Of a stretch of 64,000 nt of DNA, positions 36,119 through 47,956 are shown one piece after another; the first letter of the stretch is position 1; each line of letters opens with the position of its first letter. The translations under genes were made by a program, and so were the position numbers. The DNA lies in contig JAJVDF010000027.1 of NCBI GenBank assembly GCA_022410635.1, positions 2,630,967 through 2,694,966 on the forward strand. The letters are read 5' to 3'. The notes under the pieces are model-generated. The model searched no databases and had not been told where the DNA came from. It saw only the letters and a program-made list of their open reading frames with translations. The stretch is from Tretioscincus oriximinensis. Lineage: Eukaryota; Chordata; Lepidosauria; Squamata; Gymnophthalmidae.

Positions 36119-37790
36119 TACAATATACATCTGATAAAGCAGGTTTTAAAAATAGTTAAGCACCTTTGACACATGTTTTTCCCAATACTCCTTGATTCCT
36201 GACTGCGTGAGCTGATTATATGAGAGCTGATGAGATCTCAACACTCATCCAAGGTCCTGCTTCACATCCTGATTGGGGTGGGGTAAGGTTATATGATGAA
36301 GAAACTTAGCAGTTGTGTGTGAGAAGGGAAAAACTAAAGCTTGGAAAAACTAGAATATCAGTTTTGTGTGGGGAGATTGTCTTTTCCTCTGGGTGTTCTA
36401 TATTCTGGTTTATCAGTAAAACACAGGTTTTATATGCGATATCCATTGGGGATGGGAGATGCAATACACCTGGCACAAACAGTTTATTATGTGACTATTA
36501 AGAAAGATTCTCACATTGTAGTTGTTTGCTTCAGCAGTTCTGGAGATTGCCAGATTGTACAAAATGCCTCATGGCACACAAGGCTAGCAGGAACCAAATC
36601 CATCTGTAGAGTGCCAGCACAGTAGATCAGCAGAATGTAGACATAACAAATCCAGTAAAGCGATATTGCTTTCTTTTGTTACTGTTCTTTCTCTCCGCCA
36701 GCTTAATATGATAGGTTATGGCACNTGTCTGTGTGGGAGCCAGAGAGAAAATCTGTTACTTGGACTAAAATGTCAGCTCAATCCTTTCTTCCTTTCTTTT
36801 TCTTTCTTTCTCTCTCTCTTTCTTTCTTTCTTATGAGTAACAAGGAAATTTTAACTCTTTCAGAGGCCATGTGTTTTAAAGAAGCTAATACTTCAGACAC
36901 AGCTTCATGGTTCACTTAATCAAAGAGTTCCAGTAAGACATATATAGTTTCTTGTTTACCAAGACTTCCCATTGACAATAGAAAGTGGCTCTTAGGGCCC
37001 CAGCAGCTCTTCACTTTAAAGCTCAACAGCAATATTGCTTTTCAGATATGTAGTGATTCAATCATCCAAACTCTTTCCTATGTGATTTCTTCCATCAACA
37101 ACTTTCTCTTTGCTTTCTCTTACAGCTTATTTTAATTTATAAGATTCACATTTTTCTTGAAAAATCTTAAACTACATTAAATGTCTTCATTTCCTTAAAA
37201 CATAGCTTAGCAGCTATATATTCCTTTTTGCATATAGATTTTTAAAAAAACATTTTTAATATCTTCTTATGTCAGCCCTCAGCCTATTCCTAAGCAGTGT
37301 CCAGTCTAAAGGCAAGAAAGTTTCTGGGCAAGAGAGTCGGCATTTGCCATGAAAATTGCTTATCTGATCAATGATGACACAAAATTGAGAAAATATACAA
37401 ACTACACAAATACAGTGGATTGGCTCTTCTTTTCTGCACTGGCACCTAATCAAAACATAATATGTCAGAAAGAATATTCTAACTCATGTCTACCATCAGG
37501 GTCTCTCTGGAGACCACAAAGCTGATGAGTTTCATTGACTCACTGGGGAGGAAGCAGCATATGTGTATTTGTTTATTTTACACAGAATAACTGATATGAC
37601 TTTGATATGACAGAATCAGACATGCATGTGAGCAAGAGTGCCATATGGATGTAACAAAAAAGTCACATCTACTGTGATGTTGACAATTATTACATCCAAT
37701 GTTTTCTAGGCAAAACATTGTTAAATTGCTAAAATATTGGAGTCCTACTGATGACCCCACAAATTGGACTCAGCCTCAGTTTATTTCATC
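36119..37790. other. Nothing recognised except a TTTC-rich run
   Basis: An interrupted (TTTC)n array lies at about 36785-36832. Otherwise no supportable feature. Confidence 0.35.
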
Positions 37791-37794
37791 TGCA

Positions 37795-38200
37795 TAAGGA
37801 CATGCGAGAAGTCCTGATGGATCAAGGCACAGTCCATTGTGTCCAACTTCTTATCTCATATGGTGGCCCATCAGTGGTTTCTGATTATCCTCATTGTCAC
37901 CTATTCTAAACTTTCTGCAAATGGCCTTTAGAGACATCCTGCCTGTCACTCCATTCTGGAAGCGGTACTTAAGAATTCTGCTACCCAGTTCTGCATACAT
38001 CCTTTATGAATTTGTCTTAACTTTTCTTAAAGCTATCCAAGCTTGTTGCTATGATTATCTCTTCTTTTAGTAAATTCCATAGACCAATGAAAAAAATACT
38101 TCATTTTGCCAACCCTATCTCCACTTTCTGTCAGTTTCAACAAGCAACATTGAGGCTCCTGCTTCAACTTTGAAAATTAGGAACTTTCATTTCTGGTCTT
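37795..38200 (-). mobile_element. CR1 3' end, old copy, minus strand
   Basis: The plus strand follows the layout of the reverse-oriented CR1 at 15733: GTCCTGATGGATCAAGGCAC, CATATGGTGGCCCATCAG, CTTAAAGCTATCCAAGC, CTCTTCTTTTAGTAAATTCCATAGACC, then AAATACTTCATTTTGCC. It is more diverged than the 15.7-kb copy, with no open frame left. Confidence 0.75.
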
Positions 38201-38654
38201 TGGAACCAAACTAGATTGCCCTCAATGAAGACAGCATTTGGAGTGAGCTATCCTTAGCCTGACCCCATTGTAGGCTGGAATATATAACATGGGCCANGGC
38301 AGCATGGAATAGACCATGCCCTGCAGAAAGGGCACTTATTTTTAAACTATTGACTTGGACTCAAAATATACTCTTGTGAAATCACTGCATGACCACAAGG
38401 TAATGACATTATCTGCACTTCTAGATGAAGATCTATTTGGAAATCCATATAGGGTTTCTAGATGCTCAAGACTATAGAAACTCTGAGTCCAAAAACAATG
38501 CCAGTGTTTTATACTGAGGAAAAAGCAATGAGTATGCCATTCCATCCCTCCGAAACCTCTTGAAACTCCTCTTCCCCACTGGTACTGCTTTAAAAAATGA
38601 ATTTTAGACCCTTTCTGCACTGGACTTTATCTGAGATATCTAGGGGCCTGCTAT

Positions 38655-38937
38655 AGCCTGTACTAATCTCCTATTGCATATTTTTGCTGACCACATGGCG
38701 AAATGTCTGTGTGCTCCATGTTAAATTGCCTGCAGCCCTTTTGTCTGCCATGTCACAGTGAGGAGACGAACAGCACAAGAAGGCCCCACCTGCATCTTCC
38801 TGGTTCTTCTCATCAGCCTCTTGCCAACNGTGTGAATTCAGAGGTACGTATGTCCCCTCTTTTCCCCAGCAAAATCTGTAATCACTTTTAGATTGCAGAT
38901 TTCTCTTGGTTTACCTCGCCATGTGCACAAGGCCTCA
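38655..38937. mobile_element. Unclassified element, copy B of a pair with 34.76 kb
   Basis: See the pair at 34760-35035. The right end reads GCCATGTGCACAAGGCCTC. About 45 bp before the left limit, the phrase ACCCTTTCTGCACTGG occurs, which also starts the element at 41844. The true left boundary could therefore be near 38608. Confidence 0.5.
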
Positions 38938-40242
38938 GAATACAGTCCAGTACAAAAAAGGCTCCCAAATATCTTTTCTTAACATTTCATATTCTTTGTG
39001 TACAGTTTCCAAAGTAACATCACCAGGTGTAGATATGAAAGAACACCAGCATAACACAGGACTGAGCTCCCAACAAAGGTGCAAGAATCTTTCTTTTCTT
39101 TTTCTAGGTCCCCTCTTTTGCCATACAATAGCAATAATCAGTATTGTTTTGTGTTATATTCAGAACAGCTTTGGACTGATTAAGAGCTTCAGCATCATTT
39201 CAGCATTAATCAAAGCTAGCAGCTGTTATTGCTTTTGTGAACGGACAAATCAATACAGCTTATGCCTTATATATACCTTTAAAATAGTTTCTATAGGCCA
39301 CAAGCCTCACAAAGCTTCAAGCTGCAATTAGGGTGAGCAATTATTTTGTACGGAAGCTGTGGAAAAGTAGTTATTATCTGCCTGCTAAAAATAATGGCAC
39401 TTTTTCACGTTACCTTTCAGATATAACTAGTTTCTTGTTGCTAATTTGTCACAGATTTCAAGCCTTTTATTCCATTTTTTCTCTTTTTTTTCATAAATGT
39501 TTATTGCAGTTTTGCACAAGCAAACACAGAATGCTATGGTCAAAATCTTTGTTCTCTTGTAAGGCTAGATGTGAGCATAGAAATTTGGAGACACGATCTC
39601 ACCAAGGCTGTCCTTCTACAAAGAGATCTCCGAAGGAATTACAGTGCTGGAAGCACTGAGGAAAACAACAATAATCTTCAAACAAGGTAGTTTAGGGAGT
39701 CTCTGTTTGCACAGAAAGTCCTTGCTATTGCACTATAGTATTAGGCAGTTAAAAATTGGCTTATCCCTTGAAACATAAGTCCTTCGATCCATTACACATT
39801 TGTTAACTTACGGAATAGGCGTATTGACTGCAAAACTGCTAAGGGCCAATTTAGCCACAGTAAATGCTCAACAGGGCTACACGTAGGGACACAATATTAC
39901 TTTTGGCTAAATGCCTATATTTTAAAACTATTGCATGACAGGCAGAAATGAATCATGCATAACTATTTTCTCTAAGAAGAAACAATGTACTGGAAAGCAC
40001 TATCTGATGAATTGCTTCCAAAGATGCAACAGCTTAGATGTTCCCAGCTGAAAAATGCTCTATCCCGTAATCTTTCTCATATTAAATCTTTAGTCCCTTG
40101 TTTACAGTGTTAGAATTCCGTAAGCTAGTCATGGCTAATAAGTGACTTTACAAATATTAAACTACTACTACACACCAGTTTAATAACCATGGTGAATCAC
40201 AAAAGTTCTTCAACAACATCTAGAAAGTCCTTTAACAGAAGG
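38938..40242. other. Nothing recognised
   Basis: Two chance plus frames (38906-39331 and 39333-39659) have no motif and no flanking splice sites that I can support. Confidence 0.3.
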
Positions 40243-40250
40243 GACTAGGG

Positions 40251-40695
40251 CAGTGACGGCTAATGTCACGTGTGCCAAAGGCGACACACCAAGACATATT
40301 GGGTGACACATTGCCACCCTGTTTAAATTAAAAATATAAGATTTTTATTATTATTAAAAAATGGGGGGGAAAAGAAAAAATCATTAAAACCAATAAAAGA
40401 AACCAACTGACAGATTAATTTAGTAGCACTTGCTTGGTCTTGGAATGCACGAAATACCAACCTTCAACTGAAGATTCAGCAAATAAAATTCAGCAACAAA
40501 AAATATTTGTCAAAATAATTTTGTTTTGATAGTTATTTGTAAAAATTATCAAAAATATAACTTTTTTTAACTAGACTCGAGCTACAAAAATCACAAAATT
40601 ATGGATATTTGTAGATGTGACAAGGCAGCCATGTTAAGTTAGGGTTTTTTTTTAAGGGTTTTGACACATCAAGATCAAGAGATTTGCTATCACGG
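40251..40695. mobile_element. hAT-type non-autonomous element
   Basis: The 445-bp element opens CAGTGACGGCTAATGTC and ends GATTTGCTATCACGG, imperfect inverted ends. Flanking 8-mers GACTAGGG (40243-40250) and GACTAGGA (40696-40703) match at 7 of 8 positions, as expected for an older hAT insertion. The interior is AT-rich and non-coding. Confidence 0.7.
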
Positions 40696-41504
40696 GACTA
40701 GGATGCCTCTTCCAGAATATCAATAGTTACAATATTTCAATGAACCTTTGACATTTTTTCTTGATAGGGTTACTATAAAGCAAAAGTACAAAAACAAGAA
40801 ACTGCATTTCTGTTAATTGGGAAAGAACAGGGAAGGGTTTTATAGATGAGTACTTCAGCCACCTATATGAATTAAAAACACTTTTCTGTTTTTGCATCTG
40901 TATCTTTCCTTTTCACACTGTTAACTTCTAGATGCCTTCTGAAGAGTGGGAGAAATAAAAGGNAGAGGGCTTCTAAATACTTACTGATGCTGTGTAGATA
41001 AAAGCATTTTTGTTAACAGTTTCTGCTCTCCTTCTTCCTTACCTAGGTAGAAATGTTGGGATGTTATTTGCAGACAGCCAAGGTAATTACCATCCAGCAG
41101 GGTCCAATTGTTTTCAATTAAAAGCCTAAATGAAGTCTTTAGTTTTTAATACCATTGCGAACATCTGCTTTCATGGTAGTTCATAAGTCAACCTCCTAGC
41201 AAAAGCAAAGACCATATTCGAAAGCTGTTTAATTAGAAAGGAAACTCTGTGTTTTAATTTTGGCTCAAGATGTGTTTTTAAGTTTAACGATAAGCCTGGA
41301 AAACAAATGAGTGGCACAGCAGCCACAATCTTGCACTGCTTTCTACAAAGATTCAGGCCGTGATCCACAATTTTTTTACCACTTTGGTACCTACATCAGG
41401 CTGAATTCACCCCATGATTCATCCAGGTTCAGTGATTGACCTGTGGTTTTTTTCTGTCTTCATTTTGGACTACAGTGTAAGTCCACCAAAAAACCTTTGT
41501 GGGG
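40696..41504. other. Nothing recognised
   Basis: No supportable gene, RNA gene or named repeat. Confidence 0.3.
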
Positions 41505-41600
41505 TCTTCCATTGTGGGAAAAATAGAAAATCTCATGAGACTTCCAGGCTAGCTTTAAAAGTTCATTAGATCTCGGCTCACAGAGAATGCTGGGAATTGT
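41505..41600 (-). repeat. Unnamed interspersed repeat shared with 8.8 kb
   Basis: The reverse strand has CCCAGCATTCTCTGTGAGCC and GTCTCATGAGATTTTCTAT, matching about 8795-8900. The class is unknown. Confidence 0.5.
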
Positions 41601-41843
41601 AGTAAGACAAGTGCAGCAACAACTTATGGGACATGCCAAGTGCCAAGAATGCAAGCAAATGTAACAGGAAAACAGGAAACAATGTGGAATATTGAAGGTG
41701 AGAGTGGAGACAATTGCAAATGGGTGTTTAAAAAGGATGTTCACACCAAGGCCATCACAAGCTTCCCCTTCCATCATCAGAGCAGGACTCTGAGGCATTA
41801 AACTTAAAATGGCAGCCAACATCCTGGAGTTTAAATGATGATA

Positions 41844-42006
41844 TGGTCCTTTCTGCACTAGACTGTTACATTCCAGAAAGGGGATCTGCTGTCAACGTAC
41901 CATGACTGTTAGGACTGGCAGTACTCAAGGACAGCAGGTGAATAACAGACATTTTTAGACCCCTTTCTGGAGTGGAATAAGCTCTAGAGCAGAAAGAGCC
42001 TTTGGC
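41844..42006. mobile_element. MITE-like inverted repeat (GGTCCTTTCTGCAC ends)
   Basis: The left end GGTCCTTTCTGCACTAGA and CATTCCAGAAAGGGG face the right side CCCCTTTCTGGAGTGG and CTCTAGAGCAGAAAGAGCC. This gives complementary arms of about 45 bp around a centre of about 75 bp. No clear target duplication was found. It is non-coding. Confidence 0.6.
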
Positions 42007-42044
42007 CCTTGCTTATTTCCATCTGAAGTATGAGGTTTGCTAGA

Positions 42045-42125
42045 CCTTCTGCCAAGGAGATGGTAGAAATCAAATCCATGAGCTTCAGGTCTGCAGAAAG
42101 TTGTATTCAACTAAGCTATGGGACT
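42045..42125 (-). mobile_element. tRNA-like SINE head remnant, minus strand
   Basis: On the minus strand CCCATAGCTTAGTTGAATAC resembles an A-box region, followed by a degenerate B box. It is similar in plan to the remnant at 23895. Low confidence. Confidence 0.3.
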
Positions 42126-43750
42126 AGTCTTTATAAAGAAGCTTTATAGCACAGCACTTTGAGCGTGCTTAGTACCAAGGATCTCCTAGTATTAAAATAA
42201 AGTCTCAAAAAGTATACTGCAGGGAAATGTTGAAATCTCAAATGAATGTATTCACACTTCCAAAAGAATGTATCATGATAAGTACGGCCTGAAAACTTAT
42301 CTTCATAAAGTCTGCAAAATCTTCAGAAGGCTGAAAACCTTGTACAAATCACATAAATAATACAACCTTTATACAGAACAAGCCATCTAATGGGGCAATT
42401 GAAGGGAATCATTACATCCTTCCTATGAAGTGGTAATTCTCTCCTTCATAATCGGATAACATAAGATCGTGGCTTTTGATCCACACTCCCTCTGCCATTC
42501 TTTAGTTCCAGTTTAAAGGCCATCATTGATATTTATTCTTTATTCTTTAAAATTTTTTTTTTTTTAAATCACAGACTGTTTCCAATCTAAAATAAAACTT
42601 AAATCAGAACTTAAGATTTTAGGCTAAATTGTTAATACAACAATGGAAAATTATGCACTCAAAATTCCATTTACAAAATAAATAACAATACTGATAATGT
42701 TTTAAACATTTGTGCTATTTCATTTATTTGTTGCAAATGAAATATAGTTTAGTTGCAGCACAGTTGCTACCTGGTATACCTGCCTTTTGCTTATGGCACA
42801 ATTTAATCTGGATTATATGAACTAATTGGATGATACGCATTTAATTGGATTACTAGAATACCTAGAAAATCACATTAGTAACTGTTAGCATTTCTCTTTT
42901 CTAGTGAGGACACAGAAATGAAAATTTTACTAACAATATGGCCTAGAAATGTTTGTGACAGAATGATCTCTTGCCTAAGTTTTTAGATAGTAATTGTTTC
43001 TTTTTTAAAAAGTTTTCTTAAACACTCAGTATATAATTATCTGCAAGTGATTTTAAAATTATAACTTATAGCTTCTTTTTACATGCAACATTTATTTTTC
43101 TTCCTTCTATTGTCTCCCTCTCTGCTTCACTCTCCTAATATATGTTAATGAAAATGTTAAAATATAACTACATTATATTTTAAGCTACTGTGTTAAATCA
43201 CCCATTTTTTAAATTATCTGGTATATTAGGTGTGCCTCTACATCCAAACGTTTAAATAATGCCTTTATTAGTTTATTAATTTCAATTCTTTTCTTTAAAT
43301 TCATAGATCAATATACCCTATATCTGATAGAACAATTCTGTATAGTTAATTTTATTTATATATTTTTGATACAAATTATAGATTTATTTCATTAGAATTA
43401 TCTAATTTCAAAGTAATGAAATTGTATCATAACTAGATTCCAGAATTTAGTAGTATTTAAGTTTTGAATATTTTTCTCAAATCTTCTACCATATTTCAGA
43501 ATTCTGTGATATTCAATCTAAACTATCCTAAATATACGGCACTAAAAATATCCTTTAACAAAGTGGCATAGCATGAGGAGGCACAAGGCTGATTGCTTCA
43601 GAAACAAACTTCTTAGAGTTTAATGGTAGTGATAATAAATAAAAATTGCCTCCACCTTACACAGAAATTCTCCTAATATTCAAACTTTCTACACAAAATG
43701 TGCCCAGGCACAGCAGCATGGAAAAGCCTAAGTGAATGGAGAGGTTATTA
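42126..43750. other. Nothing recognised
   Basis: Very AT-rich DNA without long frames, exons or a recognised repeat. Confidence 0.35.
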
Positions 43751-43751
43751 C

Positions 43752-43828
43752 AAGGAAGGAAGGAAGGAAGGAAGGAAGGAAGGAAGGAAGGAAGGAAGGA
43801 AGGAAGGAAGGAAGGAAGGAAGGAAGGA
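43752..43828. repeat. (GGAA)n microsatellite
   Basis: About 19 uninterrupted AAGG/GGAA units. The open plus frame across it is a repeat artefact. Confidence 0.97.
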
Positions 43829-45230
43829 GTCATCGTTCCCTCAGCGACTGTTCAATCATGGAGAAGAACAAAATGTAAGCAGCAACAGAGATTAGGTGGG
43901 TGAAAATGCCAGAACCGTCCTTTCTTGTCCCAAGCTTTGTCAACCCATGCTAAGTCATTGCCTTTATCTGAAGTTCTAATAATTTTTGCACGTTTTATAA
44001 ATGACCAGTACAACCTGTAAAGTATTTTGGTATGGATTCATTTAATTTTTGGAAAGGAGATCCTTTTTCTTGAAATCAGAGCTTATCATCAGAGTCTCAA
44101 CAAGTGTAAACAAGGGTGGCTAAAGTTACCATGAATCCTTATATTGTTGCACCTAGTTCAACTGGAATGGAGAAATAAAAATCTTCAGTCATGAATACTG
44201 AAGTAAAATAACTATGGCAGCTCCTACATTCTTATGTTAGCAAAAACAACAACAGATCACATGATTTGGACCAAGCATCAAAACTGTACCAGTAGGTTCT
44301 CACATCATGGTCTAAATTTAGTCGTAAATACAAAAGTTTCTGGTTTCTAACAATTATGTCAGAAAAGGCATGTTCAGAAAAGGAATAAGAAATAGCTGGA
44401 CCAGTCCACAACACGAATGCTTCAGAGACCACTTTAGTCTTCTTTTGAAGTGGTTTCCAGCACACTCGAGACCCATCATCAGGCTGATAAACATTCCTCA
44501 ATGGCTGAGGGACGAACCTCAAGTTACTATACAGAAGAGGCATACTTGTTAGCAAAGCCACATAGTAGAAATTTCACAAAACTGTGCAGAGACAACTACA
44601 GCTTGATTATGAAGATAAAATTGAGATTTTTTAAAGCCTAAGGTCATATTTCTATTTACCTTTATGAGGCACTTGTGACTTTTGAATAAAACACCCAGTG
44701 CCATCACATCTCCATGCACAACAGCAGCAAGCACCTAACAGAAATCATGCTGTCCTCTTATCAGATGTGACCAATGCCAGAGGCATCCTTTCCCACAGAA
44801 TATAATCTTGTGCTCTACTTGGAGGTGACACTAGGGAAAGCACTTCCATGCCCCAACAGGCAATTTCCTAAGGGAGAAAATGATGTATGGAGAGGGAACA
44901 GNTTGAATGTGAGAAGATGCAAAAGGACCCAAATGTTCCTGTGATGATGCTTTAGCTAGGGAATATCATCTAGATGCATTCTATTAAAGGAGTATTTCAG
45001 TCCAATATTAATTTAAAGACAAAGACAACTATTATTATTTTTAAAATGAAATTGGATGCCTGCCCTTAAAATTTCCAGTAGAGATGTGTAAAATTCTAAA
45101 TCTGGATTCAATTGAACTGAAACTTAATGAGTTTGATGTGTTGATTCATTGATGTTCTGCTGTGCATATAAGTAGCTAAGGGTTAGAACATTACTTTTCA
45201 TCAGCCATCTCAAAGCAGTGAGGAAACCAT
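43829..45230. other. Nothing recognised
   Basis: A 109-codon minus frame at 44232-44561 overlaps several plus frames. It lacks paired splice sites and a known motif, so no gene is called. Confidence 0.3.
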
Positions 45231-45242
45231 AATTTGCCATGC

Positions 45243-45540
45243 ACAAATGGCTCAGTCGCTAAGGAAANGGTCTCTCATATGGGAGATCGGGTTTCAAAGC
45301 CCTGTGTCAGACGTGGGGAGGGNTGAGCACCTTCTCCTATTCTGTAGCTCTAGCCAACCCAGCTATTTGAAAGTAAGAATTACAAGAAATTGCAATTGAC
45401 TACAATTAGATAAATGGGAACTACCACAGCCTGGTGGGGAAGATAGAATGTAAGCCTTTAGGCAAAATGCCCTTGTGAGCCGCTGTGATTTCATTTGAAA
45501 GGTGAGAAAAGCAGGGTATAATAATCCAGTTCTTTCTTTC
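45243..45540 (+). mobile_element. Second SINE family (GGTGAGAAAAGC tail), plus copy
   Basis: The head TGGCTCAGTCGCTAAGG (A-box-like), then GGGAGATCGGGTTTCAAAGCC (B-box-like), lies at 45249-45301. The body has GACGTGGGGAGG and CAATTGACTACAATTAG. The tail is GAAAGGTGAGAAAAGCAGGG, then TATAATAATCCAGTTCTTTC, resembling another L2-type LINE end. Minus copies lie at 49151 and 61266. The tail runs directly into a T/C-rich tract. Confidence 0.75.
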
Positions 45541-45645
45541 TTTTCTTCTTCTTCTTCTATTTTTTCTTTTTTCTTTTTTTCCCTTTTTTCTTTTTTCTTT
45601 TTTCTTTTTCTTTTTCTTCTTTTTCTCTTCTTCTTCTATTCCCTA
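45523..45645. repeat. Interrupted polypyrimidine tract
   Basis: A C/T-only strand of about 120 bp made of TTTC, TTC and T-runs, starting at the SINE tail. It probably grew from that tail. Confidence 0.85.
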
Positions 45646-45784
45646 TCCATAACTGGCAGGGGAAAATATCAAAGAATGTTAGTATGTCAATCATAACTTT
45701 TATGTTCTATCACTCAGTGAAGTTAACTAGCAGAAAGGGACAGAGTCTTCAAATGAATAGGAATGAATTTGAAATAAAAGAGCT

Positions 45785-45895
45785 AATATTTATTTTATTT
45801 ATTTGCATTTTTATATCACCCTATACCCAAAGGTCTCAGGGCAGTTAACAATAAAATCATAATGAACCCATTAAAAACAGCCACATATAAAAATC
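45785..45895 (-). mobile_element. L2 LINE 3' tail fragment, minus strand
   Basis: TTATTTTATTTATTTGCATTTT, then ATCACCCTATACCCAAAGG and TCTCAGGGCAG, is the reverse of the L2/SINE shared 3' end. The next 50 bp resemble L2 3' UTR rather than SINE body. Confidence 0.7.
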
Positions 45896-47114
45896 CTGTT
45901 GTTGTTGTTGTTGTTGCTACTACTACACATTTCAGTTTTAAATGTATATATTTTCTACTGTGTTATCAATTTGAAATACCGGTAACTATCAAAATAAAAT
46001 GTTTCTGTTGATGAAGTTTTTAAACATGAAAACATAAATTTCCTCAAAATCTTGGAGTTCTTAACTGTAATGTACAAAAAGGTGCAGTCAGAATTTTGAA
46101 TTTTAGTATTAATGTCTATACTTGAATAAATACTTTGGGGCTTTCTTCACTGAGCATTATTCTAGATTCGATCCTAAAATAGAACCTTGACATCTGCAGC
46201 CTACTGCAGACTACGGAAGATGTGTTTTGTGCCATCAGGTAATTTGTGAAATAGTATACTAATATTAACAAACTGTGCATATGACAAACCTGTTGCTTCT
46301 TTTACAAAGCAGAAGAGAAAAGGAAGCAAGGAAGCTGAAACTAATTGTAACTATCTCCATTCTTGTTTCGATAAAAAGGCCTTCAACTTCAATAAATATG
46401 CACTGAAACTGGATAACCCAACAAATTCAGCAATATCACTCTACCTCCATGGATCTTTTATATAAAATATGACCATTTTCTGTGCAAAGATCATGTTTTT
46501 AATATGCTTTGCCATTTCATACAACGTAAAACCATACATAACTATACTGACAATTCCAGGAAAGTCCCAAGCTAAAATATAGAAAATGAATTAACAGAGA
46601 AAATGTTATTTGTTTAACAGCTTGCATATGACCACAGTGGCAATGGCAAGATATCTCGGTACATGCAGCATTGTAACTGTGTCCTTTTGTACTTTCAGTT
46701 ATAGACTATTTTAGAGAATAGTGTTAAAATGGAAATAATGAATTTAAACTTTCCCCCCTTCTTTCGTGCTTTTTAAAGTATGCGTGTGGCTCCTTTTGAA
46801 CGAGAACAAGAGACAAAGGAATGCCGCACGCTGTAGGCAAAATAAATGCAACAGGAATTATATACATAACCAAAAGAATAATAAAAAGCAGTAATAAAAA
46901 CATTCATAAAAGCAATAACGAGTACAAAATTAAATGATATGTTTAAACCATTGGTTTTAAAAGATTAATATAAAATTGTTGAAAAATCAACTTGGCCACT
47001 TCATCACAAAGGATGTAAACTCTACAAAAGCTTCAAAAAGGAAAGTGTGCATATTCCAAAAGCTCGTGGAAGCCCCATATCACACCTAATTTAGAAAAAT
47101 GGTTTCCAGGCATG
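45896..47114. other. Nothing recognised except (TTG)n
   Basis: Six TTG units at 45898-45916. The rest is AT-rich without a supportable feature. Confidence 0.3.
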
Positions 47115-47295
47115 ATTAAAATGTATTAGTTATTGGGTGCCATTGAGTCGTGGCTGACTCCTCCATGGGCACTGTTATGCAGATTCTTGGCAGAAATACA
47201 TAAGTGGATTGCTATTACCTAGTTCTGAGGAGAAGCTTGAGATCAACTCTTCACTTTCCAGATCATTTGTTTTACCACTGAACTATAATTGCTCA
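47115..47295 (-). mobile_element. Third SINE-like repeat, minus strand
   Basis: GGGTGCCATTGAGTCGTGGC at the left and, on the minus strand, TATAGTTCAGTGGTAAAACA (A-box-like) at the right give a tRNA-headed layout. A diverged copy lies at about 62235-62375. It resembles Sauria-type SINEs of squamates in plan, but the family name is not certain. Confidence 0.5.
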
Positions 47296-47563
47296 GCAGA
47301 AGACATTTTGAAGCTGCTGTAGCCTTTTACTCACACATGCCATATACTAGCAAACACAATAGTTTGAGAGTTGATCCATGAAGACCCACACCCTGGCAGT
47401 GGCACGAATGCAGCAGCATTGCCCTTCTGTCTGAATTAGATCACCTTAAGACATTGTACAGATCTTATTACTCATTTTATGTTTTGATATAACATGTTTT
47501 ACTTCTCTATTTTTAATTGCGAAGGACAAATTATCTAGCACATGAAAACATGTTCTCTCTTAA

Positions 47564-47703
47564 GCTGAATCCAGACCTCATTCAGCTATAGTTGAATATT
47601 CTGAAATAAACCATGGGTATACTGCAACAAAACAGTACAGAAAGCGCTTTATTCTGAAATATCTAAGCATAGTTGCAGAAATATGTGATGTCTGGATGCA
47701 ATC
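47564..47703. mobile_element. Short TIR element, family with 54.79 and 61.55 kb (copy 1)
   Basis: It starts GCTGAATCCAGACCTCATTC and ends ATGTCTGGATGCAATC. The interior has GAATATTCTGAAATAAA and, in reverse, CTTTATTCTGAAATATC. The three copies in the window share this order and length (about 120-140 bp). The element is a near-palindromic MITE of unknown class. Confidence 0.6.
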
Positions 47704-47714
47704 TTGGATGTTTC

Positions 47715-47956
47715 TTTAACAGCTGATCTTCAGGCTGCTGCCCCCTAAAGCAGGCGGAGGGCTGGCTGGAAGGAGGGCACAGCCGAAGCAACGCAGCGGA
47801 ACCGGCTGCATATGATGAGAATTTAAGAATACATGTGCACAGACACACTGTTGTATATTCCGGAATATAACTTTGTGGTGTAAAAGGACACACCATTGCT
47901 ATGTTCCAGAATATAGCTTTATTCCGGTTTTTATCTCGTTGTGTGAACACAGCCTC
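47715..47956. mobile_element. Fragment of the 11.5-kb fold-back element
   Basis: AGGCTGCTGCCCCCTAAAGC, GCGGAGGGCTGGCTGGAAGG and CACAGCCGAAGCAACGC match the right arm at 11755-11815. The tail ATTCCGGAATATAACTTT and the end CGTTGTGTGAACACAGCC follow. The left arm is mostly missing. The tail has a duplicated GCTATGTTCCAGAATATAGC stretch. Confidence 0.65.

Noticed and set aside
41460..41858. 132-codon minus frame with many Cys residues
   Set aside because: It crosses an interspersed repeat shared with 8.8 kb and the edge of a MITE, so it is not a gene.
44232..44561. 109-codon minus frame
   Set aside because: It contains a phrase (CCTGATGATGGGTCTCGAG) reminiscent of old interspersed repeats and overlaps open frames on the other strand. 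There is no splice support.
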